From Paenibacillus sophorae (GTDB lineage Bacteria > Bacillota > Bacilli > Paenibacillales > Paenibacillaceae): a DNA stretch of 64,000 nucleotides. Location: positions 2,914,001 through 2,978,000 of the forward strand of contig NZ_CP076607.1 in NCBI RefSeq assembly GCF_018966525.1, written 5' to 3'. A program made the translations under genes and the position numbers. Shown piece after piece: positions 8,117 through 17,653 of this stretch (within the stretch, counting starts at the first letter, position 1; each line of letters opens with the position of its first letter). Below the pieces are notes generated by a model. That model was not told the DNA's origin, ran no database searches, and was given only the letters and a program-made list of their open reading frames with translations.

Positions 8117-9457
8117 ATGATCCCGTTTCGTTTTCTGCACGCTGCTGACTTGCATCTGGACAGCCGGTTTACCGGCTTGTCCCATATCCCGGGACTCATT
8201 AGAGACTATCTGCGGGAAGCCGCCTTTGCCGCCCTGGGGCGGCTTGTTGCCGTGGCGCTGGCGGAAGAGGTCGATTTTGTCGTTATCAGCGGAGACGTCT
8301 ACGATTCTGCCGATTCTTCGCTTCAGAGCCAACTGCGTTTTCAGGAAGCGCTGCTGGAGCTTTCCCAGAGCGGGATCGCGGTCTTCCTTATTCACGGCAA
8401 TCACGATCCGCTGGACGGTCCGCGTCTTCAAATGGAGCTTCCGGATGGCGTCACGGTCTTCAGCGCCGACAAGCCGGGGCAGGTTATCGCCGTACGCCGC
8501 ATCGATGGGCAGGAAGCTGCGGTGGTCAGCGGAATTTCCTATCCCACGGCCAAGGTGACGGAAAATACGTCTCTGCGGTTTCGGCGGAATGAAGACTGCG
8601 GACTGTTCCATATCGCGCTCCTACACGCTAATGTCGATGGCGATCCGGCGCATGAGACATACTCTCCTTGTACCCGCAGAGATTTGATCGACTCCGGCTT
8701 CGACTATTGGGCGCTCGGCCATATCCATAAGCGCCGGGTTCTGCATGAACGTCCCTTTATTGTGTATCCGGGGAATATCCAGGGACGCAGTGTCAAGGAG
8801 ACAGGACCAAAGGGCTGCTGCATCGTGGATGTGGACGCCGGCGGAATCGCTGCCCTGCGGTTCAAGGAACTGGATGAGGTCCGTTTCCTGATTCGGGAGA
8901 TTTCGATTGACAATATGGTCAGGGAAACTGAATGGATAGAGGCGGTGGAGCGGGCGGTGGAAGAGGTCCGGGAGGAGCATTCGAACATGATGTCCGTCAT
9001 CCGTTTCCGAATCACCGGCCGGGGTGCCGTTCACCGCATTCTCTCGGAAAGAGGGGCGGCGGAAGATCTGTTGGATGAGCTGCGCCGGCGCGAAGCGCTG
9101 CGGGCGGAACAAGGACGGTTCCAAGGGCTTGTCTGGCCGGAAGGCTTCTCTCTAGAATCCGGAACCGAAGTTGACCGCGAACGTCTACTTGTAGAAGACA
9201 GCTTTCTCGGCGAGCTGATGCGGCTGGCAGCGGAAAGCGCAGAGGATGGCAAAGCGCTGGACGAGCTTGTCCGGACCGCCCTGGCGCCCCTTGGGGAGAA
9301 CCGTGAGCTAAGGCGGATGCTGGCCGAAGCCGGGGAAGACGATATGCGCGTCTGGCTGACAAGGGCGGCCGAAACGGCCGTGACCCTGCTCAGCGATGCC
9401 CTGGCACCGGATGAAGAAAGCGATGATCGGCCCGGCAGCCGCCAAGGAGGTCGGTAA
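8117..9457 (+). CDS. yhaO: Metallophosphoesterase YhaO (SbcD-like DNA repair nuclease subunit)
   Basis: A 446-residue calcineurin-type phosphoesterase. Metal-binding motifs seen: HAADLHLDS, ISGDVYDS, IHGNHDP, LLHANVDGD and LGHIHKR. The C-terminal half is a helical cap rich in Glu/Arg as in YhaO and SbcD. With YhaN it is expected to form an SbcCD/Mre11-Rad50-like complex acting on DNA ends. The ATG at 8117 gives MIPFRFLHAADLHLDS, the normal family start; a GTG at 8108 overlapping the upstream stop is also possible. The next gene starts 2 nt after its stop. Confidence 0.88.
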   Translation: MIPFRFLHAADLHLDSRFTGLSHIPGLIRDYLREAAFAALGRLVAVALAEEVDFVVISGDVYDSADSSLQSQLRFQEALLELSQSGIAVFLIHGNHDPLDGPRLQMELPDGVTVFSADKPGQVIAVRRIDGQEAAVVSGISYPTAKVTENTSLRFRRNEDCGLFHIALLHANVDGDPAHETYSPCTRRDLIDSGFDYWALGHIHKRRVLHERPFIVYPGNIQGRSVKETGPKGCCIVDVDAGGIAALRFKELDEVRFLIREISIDNMVRETEWIEAVERAVEEVREEHSNMMSVIRFRITGRGAVHRILSERGAAEDLLDELRRREALRAEQGRFQGLVWPEGFSLESGTEVDRERLLVEDSFLGELMRLAAESAEDGKALDELVRTALAPLGENRELRRMLAEAGEDDMRVWLTRAAETAVTLLSDALAPDEESDDRPGSRQGGR

Positions 9458-9458
9458 G

Positions 9459-12400
9459 ATGAGAATTCAGCGGCTTGAAATCGGCGGCTTTGGCCGTCTT
9501 CACGGCAGGGAATTGGAACTGTCAGCGGGATTAACGGTGCTGTACGGCCCCAATGAGGCCGGCAAATCTACGATGCTGCAGTTTATTCGCGCTATGCTCT
9601 TCGGGATTCCCGGCCGGAACTATCCGGCGGAAAGATTAGAGCCTGTGCACGGCGGTTTGCACGGCGGCGTCCTGACCGCCCGGGACGGACAAGGAAAAGC
9701 CTGGAGCATCCGGAGGTACGCCGGAGGTTCGGAGGGCGGAAAGGGCGACAGGCTCAAGATTACGTTAAGCAGCATGGACGGAAGCGTGGAAGAGCTGGGA
9801 CAGGAGGAACTGGAGAAACATCTGCTGGGCGGCGTCTCCCGGACTATGTTCCGCCAGCTGTTTGCGGTGACGCTGGACGAGCTTCAGGAGCTTGGAACCT
9901 TGCAGTCCGAGGAAATGAGCAGCTATTTGTTTCACGCAGGCATCGGCGGAGGAGGAGAGATCCTGCGAGCGGAGCGGCGTCTCCAGCAGGAGGCGGAGAA
10001 GCTCTACAAGCCGCGGGGCAGGACACAGGAAGCGGCGAAGACTCTCCAGTCGATCGAAAAGCTGGAACGGCAGATAGCGGAAAGCCGTTCTTATCTTCCG
10101 CGTTACAATGACAATACCGCAGCGCTGCAGGCCGCGGAAAGTGAGCTAGAGGAACTGGAGCGGCGGCGCCGGGAGGAAGGGGCCTGGCTGACACGCCTGC
10201 GCAAAGCGCTCGATATCCGTGATCTGTGGCTGAAATGGGAAGCCGCCCGCCAGGAATTGGGGGAACTGCCCGACTTTCCGTCGTTTCCCGAGGATGCTCC
10301 GGAGCGCTGGCGTGATTTGCAGTCAAGGACCGGTAATGCCGCGCAGGCTGCGGCCCGCGCCGAACGAATCGTCGCGGAATTGAAAGAAGAGCTGGCCGTG
10401 ACCGCTCATGACCCTCGACTGGAAGCGCAGGGTCCCCGGCTGGAGCGTCTTCTCCGCGCCCAGGGCGGCTATGAGAACCGGAAGACGGAGCTGCGGCGGC
10501 TGGATGAGGAATGGAAGCTGCTGCGCGAGCATTTGCAGCGCATCCTGCGGAGCATACATCCCGGCTGGACCGCCGGGGAGCTTACGGATTTCGCCGGAGC
10601 TGCAGCGGATCGTGAAGCTGCACGCCGCTTCGGGGTCCAGTTCGCCGCTTACGACCGGCGAATGGAAGGTCTCGCCGCCGAGCGGCAGGCGCTGCGTGTG
10701 CGCCTTGCCGCAGCGCAGGCGTCGCTGCAGCAGGCGGAGCGCTCGCTTGCGAGGGAGCAGCGGGAAGGCGCCGCCTCCTTCGCGGCGCTGCGGCCCATAA
10801 GCCCGCGCGAGACGGCGCGGCTGTGGGACGAGCTGCAGCAGGCTGCGGAGCGCTGGCGCGAGGCCCAGCTGCGGCAAGCGCTGCCGGGTGCAGCGGCGGC
10901 CGCTGGAGGCCGTAGAACCGCCGCCGCCGCGCCGCTGCTGCCGCTGGCCGCCGCGCTCACCGCGCTGCTGCCGGCGGCGCTGTGGCTGACCGGAGCGCCG
11001 CCGGTCAGCGCCTGGATCGTGCTCGGCGTGCTGGCCGCCGCCGATCTGGCCCTGCTTGCCGGCGGGCGCGGTGCGCGCCGGCAGACCTCCCCGCCGCCAG
11101 TCAGCGGCGGGGAAGAAGCCGCAGCCGAGATGCTGCGGCTGCGGGGGCTGCTGCTCTCCGCGCCGGAGGCGGAGAGCGGGGATGCGCGACCGGAGCGTCG
11201 GTCGCGCATTGCGCCGGCCAGCCCGGATGCGGGCGGGCTGGAGGCGGGCATGAAGGAGCTGCGGCGGCTGATGGACGCCTGGACAGACTGGCACCAGCGC
11301 GCCGAGCGGCTGAGCGGCGAGCGGGATCTCCGCCGCACGGAGGCCGATGCGCTGGCCGGTCAGGAGCAGGCGCTGGTCCGTGAGATGGACGCAGCCGAAG
11401 AAGAATTCCGCGGAACGTCAGCGCGCTTCGAGGAATGGCTCCGCCGCCGTAACCTGCCGGAGGATCTGTCTCCGGAAGGGCTGCCCGACATTTTCAGGCT
11501 GGCGGAGCAGGGGAATGAGCTGCTTCGCCGGGAGGACGGGCTTCACCTGCGAATTGCCGAGCTGAAGCGGGAAACATCGGCGTTTGAGGAAGAATGCCTG
11601 CTCCTGATGGCGGAAGCCGGAGAGACTGCGGAGGAAACGGCTTCTGCCTCGGAAGAGGCTGCGCGGAAGGCGTGCGAAGACGTATCTCGCGCTTCATCCT
11701 TCATTTTATCTGATGCTGCATCGTCCGCCGCCTCGCTCTCCGGCATTAGAGAGCCTGATTTATCGCCCTCTGTGCCTACCCGCGCTTCACAAACGGATAG
11801 TGCACCTCCCGACAGCCGGCCTAGAGTCGTTTTGCTTTCCGGAGAATTGCCAACTGCTGCTGAGCGGCCTGGCAACTCGTCTGACCCCCCCACGCTGCTT
11901 TCGCCGATCCGCTGGCTGGAGGAGAGAGCCGCGGCATGGGAGATACTTAAGTTGGCGCTTTTGCGCCGAAAAGACCTGATGTCCCGGATGCGCGGAGCGG
12001 AGGAGGAACTGGAAGAGAATCGCCGGGAACTGGAAGCGGTGCGGCAAATTTCTGGTGATTTGCTGCGCGAAGGCGGGGCGGAAGACGGCGAAGATCTGCT
12101 TCGCCGGGCTGCAGCCTTGTCCCGGCGCAGGGAACTGGAGCGGTCGCTCCGGCACTGGGAGCTGGCCATGTTCGGAGGCAGGGACGAGGAAGAAAGGCAG
12201 GGACTGCTGGAACTGCTGGCACTAAAGGACGCTTACGCGCTGGAAGAAGAGAGGAAGCGGGAGGAGACGGGCCTTGCCGAACTTGAGGAGCGAAGAAACG
12301 CGCTGCTTCAGCTTCGGGGCAGGCTGCTGCAGGAGAGGGAGAGCCTGAAGAAGGTCTGCCGGGAGGATACAACGCTTCAGCAGCTGGAGGAGCAGAAGGC

Positions 12401-12884
12401 GGCGCTGCGGGGTATCGCCGAGCAATATGCCGTTTCTGCGCTCGCGGCGGAATTAATCAGCCGGACTAGACGCATTTACGAGCGTGAGAAGCAGCCGCAG
12501 GTTCTGGCCTTGGCTTCCTCGTATTTCGAGCGGCTGACCGGGGGAGAGTACCGGCGCGTCGTTATGACGCTGGGGAAGAAAGAGCTGAAAGCGGAACACC
12601 GGGAAGCGGGCTTGCTGGACAGCGGGCTGCTGAGCCGGGGAACGGCCGAGCAGCTGTATCTCGCCCTGCGTCTGGCTCTTGCGGGAACGATGGACAAGCA
12701 GGACCCGCTGCCGCTGCTGTTTGACGATCTGTTCGTCAATTTCGATGAGCGGCGTTTGCAAGCGGCGCTTTCACTGCTTGGCGAACTGTCAGCTTCCCGC
12801 CAGGTTGTAATGCTGACCTGCCACCGTCATGTCGCCGAGGCGGCTGCCAGGCTGGTGACGGATGCCTCCGTTATCTCCGTGTAG
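9459..12884 (+). CDS. yhaN: Rad50/SbcC-like ATPase YhaN
   Basis: A 1141-residue AAA-type coiled-coil ATPase. Walker A is GPNEAGKST at residues 30-38; the Walker B region LPLLFDDLFVNFDE is near the C-terminus, preceded by an LSRGTAEQLYLALRLAL signature. The middle is two long Glu/Arg-rich coiled coils broken by a hydrophobic hairpin (about residues 490-540, LPLAAALTALLPAALWL) that looks membrane-associated, as known for YhaN. The ATG at 9459 follows AAGGAGG by 8 nt. It ends 14 nt inside the tail of the convergent ykvI gene. Its partner YhaO lies directly upstream. Confidence 0.88.
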   Translation: MRIQRLEIGGFGRLHGRELELSAGLTVLYGPNEAGKSTMLQFIRAMLFGIPGRNYPAERLEPVHGGLHGGVLTARDGQGKAWSIRRYAGGSEGGKGDRLKITLSSMDGSVEELGQEELEKHLLGGVSRTMFRQLFAVTLDELQELGTLQSEEMSSYLFHAGIGGGGEILRAERRLQQEAEKLYKPRGRTQEAAKTLQSIEKLERQIAESRSYLPRYNDNTAALQAAESELEELERRRREEGAWLTRLRKALDIRDLWLKWEAARQELGELPDFPSFPEDAPERWRDLQSRTGNAAQAAARAERIVAELKEELAVTAHDPRLEAQGPRLERLLRAQGGYENRKTELRRLDEEWKLLREHLQRILRSIHPGWTAGELTDFAGAAADREAARRFGVQFAAYDRRMEGLAAERQALRVRLAAAQASLQQAERSLAREQREGAASFAALRPISPRETARLWDELQQAAERWREAQLRQALPGAAAAAGGRRTAAAAPLLPLAAALTALLPAALWLTGAPPVSAWIVLGVLAAADLALLAGGRGARRQTSPPPVSGGEEAAAEMLRLRGLLLSAPEAESGDARPERRSRIAPASPDAGGLEAGMKELRRLMDAWTDWHQRAERLSGERDLRRTEADALAGQEQALVREMDAAEEEFRGTSARFEEWLRRRNLPEDLSPEGLPDIFRLAEQGNELLRREDGLHLRIAELKRETSAFEEECLLLMAEAGETAEETASASEEAARKACEDVSRASSFILSDAASSAASLSGIREPDLSPSVPTRASQTDSAPPDSRPRVVLLSGELPTAAERPGNSSDPPTLLSPIRWLEERAAAWEILKLALLRRKDLMSRMRGAEEELEENRRELEAVRQISGDLLREGGAEDGEDLLRRAAALSRRRELERSLRHWELAMFGGRDEEERQGLLELLALKDAYALEEERKREETGLAELEERRNALLQLRGRLLQERESLKKVCREDTTLQQLEEQKAALRGIAEQYAVSALAAELISRTRRIYEREKQPQVLALASSYFERLTGGEYRRVVMTLGKKELKAEHREAGLLDSGLLSRGTAEQLYLALRLALAGTMDKQDPLPLLFDDLFVNFDERRLQAALSLLGELSASRQVVMLTCHRHVAEAAARLVTDASVISV

Positions 12885-13980
12885 ACCGCGGTACCGGTTT
12901 GGAGGCGGGCAGCAGCTCCGACTTTGGAGGCGCCACCGATTTACTCGGCGGAACCATGGGAGCAAGGATTAATTTGACTGCCCAGACGAGCGACAGCGCC
13001 CCGAACATGGGATAGAACAGCGCCAGCAGCGAGCTGAAGCCGAACTGACTGAAGACATAGCAGGTCAGCATGACCGCAGGTGTAATGAAGGCGGACGAGA
13101 TCGGCAGTCGCTGCGCCAGTTGAAGCGTAACGCCATAAATATCGGCAACAAAGGTGCTGAATATTTCCAGAAAGATCAGCATCAGATACACAAGCTGCAC
13201 CAGTGGTCCAAGACCGAAAGCGATGCTGCCCATCGGAATCTCAAACTGCAGGATGCCCGGCATGTGCGCGCTCATGGCAAAATGCGCCGCCATCAGCATA
13301 AAGCCAATGCCCAGACCGCCGAGAATGCCGCCATAAATAAGCGGTCGTTCACTCTGGGTATGCCGAGCCATGGGAACGAGGACCGCCTGCGCCATACCTA
13401 GATTGAACGCCGTATACAGAAAGGGTGACAGCCCGGCGGCAAAGGCGCTGCGTTCGGTACCGAGCAGCAGGAAACGATGCGCCCCCGGATGTTCGAGTGT
13501 ATTGAAAATAATAATTAGCGACAGGGTCAGCATCAAGGGAACGACAATGCTGTTCATTTGCAGAATGCCGGAAATGCCTCTTTTCAACAGAAGATATGAG
13601 CCGATCACGGTCAGCACCAGCCCGGTTTGATAGTGGAGCCCGAGATGCTCCTCAAAAATCGCGCCCGCTCCCGCCAGCATAATGCTGTTGACCCCGATCA
13701 GAATAATCAGGGTGAACAGGCTGATAATGCCGCCCACATTCTTCCCGAACAGATGGCGGTTGAAATCCTCATAGGATTCCGCTCCAATCCGCTGGGCAAG
13801 AATCATCATTTTGGTGCCGAGCCAGATAAAGACCGCTGTGGAGAACACAATGGTCAGCGTTGCCCAGCGGCCGTACTGCGTGAAGAACTGGAGAATTTCC
13901 TGGCCGGTGGCGAATCCGGCTCCCACAATAGTGCCAATATAAGTAAAGGCGATTTGCAGCGTGCGGAGCATTTGTCTCAT
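12871..13980 (-). CDS. YkvI-type membrane transporter
   Basis: A 369-residue protein with about ten hydrophobic segments. The first, YIGTIVGAGFATGQEILQFF, carries the unwound-helix motif of LeuT-fold/APC transporters and is typical of the YkvI family. YkvI substrates are unknown. The ATG at 13980 follows TTAGGAGGATAGCT. The frame stays open further upstream only across a tandem repeat (14003-14112) and without a ribosome site, so the longer form is rejected. The 3' end overlaps yhaN tail to tail by 14 nt. Confidence 0.8.
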   Translation of the reverse strand: MRQMLRTLQIAFTYIGTIVGAGFATGQEILQFFTQYGRWATLTIVFSTAVFIWLGTKMMILAQRIGAESYEDFNRHLFGKNVGGIISLFTLIILIGVNSIMLAGAGAIFEEHLGLHYQTGLVLTVIGSYLLLKRGISGILQMNSIVVPLMLTLSLIIIFNTLEHPGAHRFLLLGTERSAFAAGLSPFLYTAFNLGMAQAVLVPMARHTQSERPLIYGGILGGLGIGFMLMAAHFAMSAHMPGILQFEIPMGSIAFGLGPLVQLVYLMLIFLEIFSTFVADIYGVTLQLAQRLPISSAFITPAVMLTCYVFSQFGFSSLLALFYPMFGALSLVWAVKLILAPMVPPSKSVAPPKSELLPASKPVPRSTRR

Positions 13981-14002
13981 AGCTATCCTCCTAAAAGTTT
14001 TG

Positions 14003-14112
14003 TGAGCATCAGCCGCATCGCTTGGTCCTCGGCACAACTGGTTTCGGAGCGTGTCTGTAAGCATCAGCCGCATCATTTGATTTTCCGGCAAAATTGGTAT
14101 CGGAAGCAGGGG
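14003..14112. repeat. Two imperfect 55-bp tandem repeats upstream of ykvI
   Basis: GCATCAGCCGCATC occurs at 14006 and again at 14061, and the following 35 bases remain recognisably alike (CGGCACAACTGGTTTCGGAG against CGGCAAAATTGGTATCGGAA). Period 55 bp. The repeat lies in the leader of the ykvI gene; no function can be assigned. Confidence 0.6.
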
Positions 14113-14294
14113 CTTGCCTACTTGTGAAGCCTAAAAAGTTGATCTTTTGGATGCGCGTGCCCCATATGCTTGTGTACTCCGCATAGTACAGGTTATGATG
14201 TTGAGCAGAAGGACATGACTTCCGCCTGTTTTCGCCTGCGGGAAATTGACAGTGGAACGTCCGAACAAGAATGGATAATGGAGGCGTAAGCGTC

Positions 14295-14867
14295 ATGGAA
14301 ATATTGAAAAAGCGGATTTTGGAGGAAGGGATTGTCATTTCCGATCAGGTGTTGAAGCTGGACGGACTGCTCAACCACCAGGTCGATCCCGAGCTGACAA
14401 TGGAGATGGGACGGGAATTTGCGAGGCTATTTGCAGACCAGGGAGTAACCCGTGTTGTTACCGTGGAATCCTCGGGTATTGCCGTTGCTTTTGCCACCGC
14501 GCATGAATTGAAGGTGCCGCTTGTCTTTGCGCGCCGCAAGAAAACACTGCTGGCAGACCCTGACGCGCTGTGCGAGCGGGTTCCGTCGTTTACGAAAGGG
14601 ATCGTCACGGACATTATGATTTCGCGCCAATTTATATCGCCCGAGGACAAAATTCTGTTCATCGACGATATTATCGCCAACGGCGACGCAGCGCGCGGCC
14701 TGATCAAGATTATTAACCGCTCGGGAGCGGAACTCGTCGGACTTGGAGTTGTTGTGGAAAAATGCTTTGAGGCCGGTGCCCGTACGATCCGCGAACAGGG
14801 CGTACGTCTGGAATCGCTTGTGAAAATCAAATCCCTTGCTGGCGGAAGAATCGAATTCGAGCAGTAA
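14295..14867 (+). CDS. xpt: Xanthine phosphoribosyltransferase
   Basis: A 190-residue type I phosphoribosyltransferase. The PRPP loop ILFIDDIIANGDAARGL is clear, as are VTVESSGIAVAFATA and the C-terminal KIKSLAGGRIEF that identify Xpt. It converts xanthine and PRPP to XMP in purine salvage. Length agrees with B. subtilis Xpt (194). ATG 14295 is preceded by GGAGGCG. A possible promoter is TTGTGT 14171-14176 with TATGAT 14195-14200 (18-bp spacing). No pbuX follows, and I found no purine riboswitch upstream, unlike the B. subtilis arrangement. Confidence 0.92.
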   Translation: MEILKKRILEEGIVISDQVLKLDGLLNHQVDPELTMEMGREFARLFADQGVTRVVTVESSGIAVAFATAHELKVPLVFARRKKTLLADPDALCERVPSFTKGIVTDIMISRQFISPEDKILFIDDIIANGDAARGLIKIINRSGAELVGLGVVVEKCFEAGARTIREQGVRLESLVKIKSLAGGRIEFEQ

Positions 14868-14985
14868 TCTATCGGGTTACAAATCGTGACGAATCTGAGA
14901 ACAATGCCTATTTTTATAACAATTGCTTTCCACCCTATACATTTTCATTTATAATAAAGTCAGACATAGGAGAGGAGGCGTCACA

Positions 14986-15303
14986 ATGGGGAAAGAACCG
15001 GTGACAGAACAATTCTTTATTGATAAATTAACCGAGGCCAAGGATCACTTCGAGCGTGCGCTCGATTGCAAGCACACGGAGTTTGACGATCTGTATCCCT
15101 ATATGATCGAACATCCTCAATTCTTTTGGTACAAACGCTATGTTGCTTGGTCGGAACTTCTGACTATCGCAGGTCTGTGTGAAGAACTGGACTTCGCCTG
15201 GAGAGAGAAGTTTACAACCAAACAAGTAGAGTATCTGGAACAACGTGTGATGTCCGCAAAAGTTCTGGACTTCTGGTTTGAGAAGAATGAAGCGCTGATA
15301 TAG
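14986..15303 (+). CDS. Conserved small protein, unknown function
   Basis: A 105-residue soluble, acidic, aromatic-rich protein (YPYMIEHPQFFWYKRYVAW, DFAWREKFTTKQVEYLEQR, VLDFWFEKNEALI). No known domain recognised and no signal or membrane segment. Start ATG 14986 is set by the strong AGGAGAGGAGG site just before it. TATAAT lies at 14950-14955, but the best -35-like TTGCTT (14923-14928) is 21 bp away, so promoter assignment is weak. A terminator at 15354-15385 ends the unit, so it is probably monocistronic. Confidence 0.7.
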   Translation: MGKEPVTEQFFIDKLTEAKDHFERALDCKHTEFDDLYPYMIEHPQFFWYKRYVAWSELLTIAGLCEELDFAWREKFTTKQVEYLEQRVMSAKVLDFWFEKNEALI

Positions 15304-15353
15304 GTCAAACACAAAGAGGTGCATAGATATGTGCATATCTCATTATTTAAATG

Positions 15354-15385
15354 AGACCCAATGATCTTTCATTGCGGTCTTTTTT
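15354..15385 (+). terminator. Intrinsic terminator
   Basis: AGACC-CAATGA (15354-15364) pairs with TCATTG-GGTCT (15369-15380, one bulged C) and is followed by a run of T. Confidence 0.8.
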
Positions 15386-15444
15386 ATGTCATATTCCGAT
15401 CCGGAGCCTAGAGTATGGTGTTCCGGATGAGAGGAGAACTCCGC

Positions 15445-15660
15445 ATGATCAGCGATGAGCAGCTGAATGAATACCGCCTTACAGGCGAGAAGATCCGGGT
15501 CATTCGCGATGCTCTGGAGAGCAATGATGTTATCGGGATTGTTATTGCATGGGATGACAGCCAGGTTATGGTCCGCAGACCCAACCGGAGAGTGGTCAAG
15601 CTGGACCGAAATTATATGTTTCAGTCCAATACCGAGCCGAGACGCAATATTTTTGGTTAA
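15445..15660 (+). CDS. Small conserved protein, unknown function
   Basis: A 71-residue protein beginning MISDEQLNEYRLTGEKIRVI. GAGAGGAG lies 9 nt before the ATG at 15445, which fixes the start better than an in-frame upstream codon at 15415. The middle, NDVIGIVIAWDDSQVMVRRP followed by RRVVKLDRNYMFQ, reads as a short beta-barrel-like segment of alternating hydrophobics and is followed by an Arg-rich tail. A nucleic-acid-binding small barrel is possible but not shown. A strong terminator follows. Confidence 0.65.
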   Translation: MISDEQLNEYRLTGEKIRVIRDALESNDVIGIVIAWDDSQVMVRRPNRRVVKLDRNYMFQSNTEPRRNIFG

Positions 15661-15695
15661 TGTAAGCAATGACCAGCTGCACGGCACTGCATGTA

Positions 15696-15739
15696 AAACG
15701 GCTTTCGAGGTTTTGTCTCGAAAGCCGTTTGCTTTTTTT
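15696..15739. terminator. Strong intrinsic terminator between convergent genes
   Basis: AAACGGCTTTCGAG (15696-15709) pairs perfectly with CTCGAAAGCCGTTT (15717-15730), followed by GC and seven T. It ends the 15445 gene; A-rich sequence on the left lets it also serve hisC from the other side. Confidence 0.9.
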
Positions 15740-15762
15740 CTTAAGGCGTTTGCTGTTCATTC

Positions 15763-16878
15763 TCATTTATTTAGACTGGGGTCCGAGTTTGGTTCGATTC
15801 TCGATATTTTCAGTTGAGTTCCATGCACGAGGTTCAGCAGCGCTTCAAATAGAATATCCATTTCTTCATCCGTTCCAATCGTTACACGCAAATAGTTATC
15901 GATCCTGGGCCTCGGAAAAAGTCGCACGAAAATGTTTTGTCTCCGTAAAGCATCATTGAGAGTGCCCGCTTCCACCTTCGGATGGGAGATTAATAAGAAA
16001 TTCGTACTGGAGTCCACCACCTGAAATCCCGCTTGACGGAGGAGGGATGTAATCCGGCTTCGAGTGGCTATAACGGACTGAATATTCCGGGTGAACGTTT
16101 CCGTATCTTCAAGAGACGCTATGGCTCCCGCCTGGGCGATCCAGTCGACGGTGAAGCAGTTGATACAATCTCTGACGCGAATGAGCGCTTCAATTAAACT
16201 GCTGTGTCCCATAGCCAGCCCGATCCGCAGACCCGCCAGCGACCGTGATTTGGAGAATGTGCGGATGACGAGCAGGTTGTCATATTTCGGAATCAGTCCA
16301 ATTGACGATTCTCCGCCAAAGTCAATGTACGCTTCGTCTACAATAACAACCGCCTGCCGATTCCGTTTCACAAGGGCCTCGATGTTCTCCAGGGGAATGG
16401 CTTTGCCTGTAGGGGCGTTGGGATTGGCCAGTATTACTCCGTCATTATAGGTGAAGAAGCCTTCAACCGGCACATCGAAGCTTTCTGTCAGCGGAACCGT
16501 CCTGTACGATACCCCGAACAGCTTGGCGTACACTTCATAGAAATTATACGTAATATCGGGAAAAAGAATCATATCCCCCGGATCGAAAAAGGCCTTGAAG
16601 CAAAAAGCCAGAATTTCGTCGGACCCGTTGCCGGCAAAAATCTGTTCCGCCGGGATGCCGTAGTGGCGGCTGGCCGTTTCCCGCAAGCGGGAGCAATTCG
16701 GATCGGGATATAGTCTCAGCTTGTCGGTAACGGCGGCTTTCATTGCATTCAGCACCTCGGGCGAAGGAGGATAGGGATTCTCGTTTGTGTTTAATTTGAC
16801 CAGTCTGCCGGCCCGGGGCTGCTCGCCCGGCACATACGGCGCAATCCCCTTGATCGTCTCACTCCAGTATTTGTTCAT
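15763..16878 (-). CDS. hisC: Histidinol-phosphate aminotransferase
   Basis: A 371-residue class I/II aminotransferase. Seen: KLNTNENPYPPSP at the N-terminus, GNGSDEIL, NPNAPTGKAI, VDEAYIDFG with the cofactor Asp/Tyr, the PLP-binding lysine in RTFSKSRSLAGLRIG, and the carboxylate-binding Arg in NYLRVTIGT. It transfers an amino group between imidazole-acetol phosphate and glutamate in histidine synthesis; such enzymes may also act on aromatic amino acids. Start 16878 is set by GGGAGGAGCGGCA before the ATG. It stands alone, away from a his operon. Confidence 0.88.
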   Translation of the reverse strand: MNKYWSETIKGIAPYVPGEQPRAGRLVKLNTNENPYPPSPEVLNAMKAAVTDKLRLYPDPNCSRLRETASRHYGIPAEQIFAGNGSDEILAFCFKAFFDPGDMILFPDITYNFYEVYAKLFGVSYRTVPLTESFDVPVEGFFTYNDGVILANPNAPTGKAIPLENIEALVKRNRQAVVIVDEAYIDFGGESSIGLIPKYDNLLVIRTFSKSRSLAGLRIGLAMGHSSLIEALIRVRDCINCFTVDWIAQAGAIASLEDTETFTRNIQSVIATRSRITSLLRQAGFQVVDSSTNFLLISHPKVEAGTLNDALRRQNIFVRLFPRPRIDNYLRVTIGTDEEMDILFEALLNLVHGTQLKISRIEPNSDPSLNK

Positions 16879-17035
16879 TGCCGCTCCTCCCAACTTCATA
16901 ATCTGGCGAACGATGGCGATTCTCTATATATGTATATGTGCCAGGCGGACGCGGAGGAACCATCCAGATGTAAACCGTGAGTTCAACAGCGGACGGAGAG
17001 AGGGGTTATTGAAATGATTGGGGCGTTTCCCGGTA

Positions 17036-17076
17036 AAATCAAAAAACCAGCCCATCACTTCCGTGATCGGGCTGGT
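17036..17076 (-). terminator. Intrinsic terminator for the 144-aa gene
   Basis: Read on the minus strand, ACCAGCCC (pairing 17046-17053 with 17069-17076) and the inner ATCAC/GTGAT pair (17054-17058 with 17063-17067, one bulge) form a hairpin followed by six T. Confidence 0.85.
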
Positions 17077-17105
17077 GCTATCATGATATTAATCCGGCAG
17101 AACAA

Positions 17106-17540
17106 TCAGATGGATACAGCCATATGGCCGGAACGCTCCTCCCGGGCTTGAATCGAGAACTCTCCGGCAAGTCCGAGATAGGCGCGCATTCTCAGCGTCA
17201 TCTCCCGCCGGAAATTCGGCCATTCAATCTGCATCTCTCCGGCAATACCCCGGCACTTGTATCCGGCTTCAACGCCATGCTGATTTTGCCGAACAGTTGT
17301 AATAACCACATTCTGCGAATCAAGCTCACGCTTAACTTCCTGCAGCATAACAGCTGTCTTCTTTGCTCCGATGGAGACCAGTTCCATATAGAGCTGTGGC
17401 ATTTTAAATAGGCCGCTCTTCCCGATGGCCCGGCAGTCGCGCTCGAATACTTTATGAATAAACGTTAGCAGCAAATAGCTTCTCACAAGGGACAGTTCTT
17501 CTTGGGTTGCTTCCTGGTTACGCTTTGCAATTGTTGCCAT
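17106..17540 (-). CDS. Conserved hypothetical protein (144 aa)
   Basis: A 144-residue soluble protein beginning MATIAKRNQEATQEELSLVR, with GAGGTGATTGAG before the ATG at 17540. The N-terminal half is helical (SYLLLTFIHKVFERD), the C-terminal half beta-rich with a short Cys-containing stretch (GYKCRGIAGEMQIEW). I do not recognise a named domain; similar short proteins occur in Paenibacillus. It is the last clear chromosomal gene before the tRNA/island junction. Its upstream region abuts the divergent tRNA promoter at 17654. Confidence 0.6.
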   Translation of the reverse strand: MATIAKRNQEATQEELSLVRSYLLLTFIHKVFERDCRAIGKSGLFKMPQLYMELVSIGAKKTAVMLQEVKRELDSQNVVITTVRQNQHGVEAGYKCRGIAGEMQIEWPNFRREMTLRMRAYLGLAGEFSIQAREERSGHMAVSI

Positions 17541-17653
17541 CTCAATCACCTCAATTGTAGTATGCGAACCTTTGTTCTTATTATACATCCAATTCATTCA
17601 CGAAAGCAATATTTATACAATAATTTATGAAAAAATGTTATTTTAAAAATGTG

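Noticed and set aside
10323..11338. Long minus-strand frames opposite yhaN
   Set aside because: They are low-complexity Arg/Ser/Pro-rich shadows produced by the GC-rich coding strand of yhaN.
12871..14091. Longer YkvI with a 37-residue extension
   Set aside because: The extension only translates the 55-bp tandem repeat and has no ribosome site; AGGAGG directly precedes the internal ATG at 13980.
14112..14294. Purine riboswitch before xpt
   Set aside because: The conserved aptamer pieces (TTTCTACC and the ATATGG loop region) are not in the leader, and no paired stem of the right plan was found.
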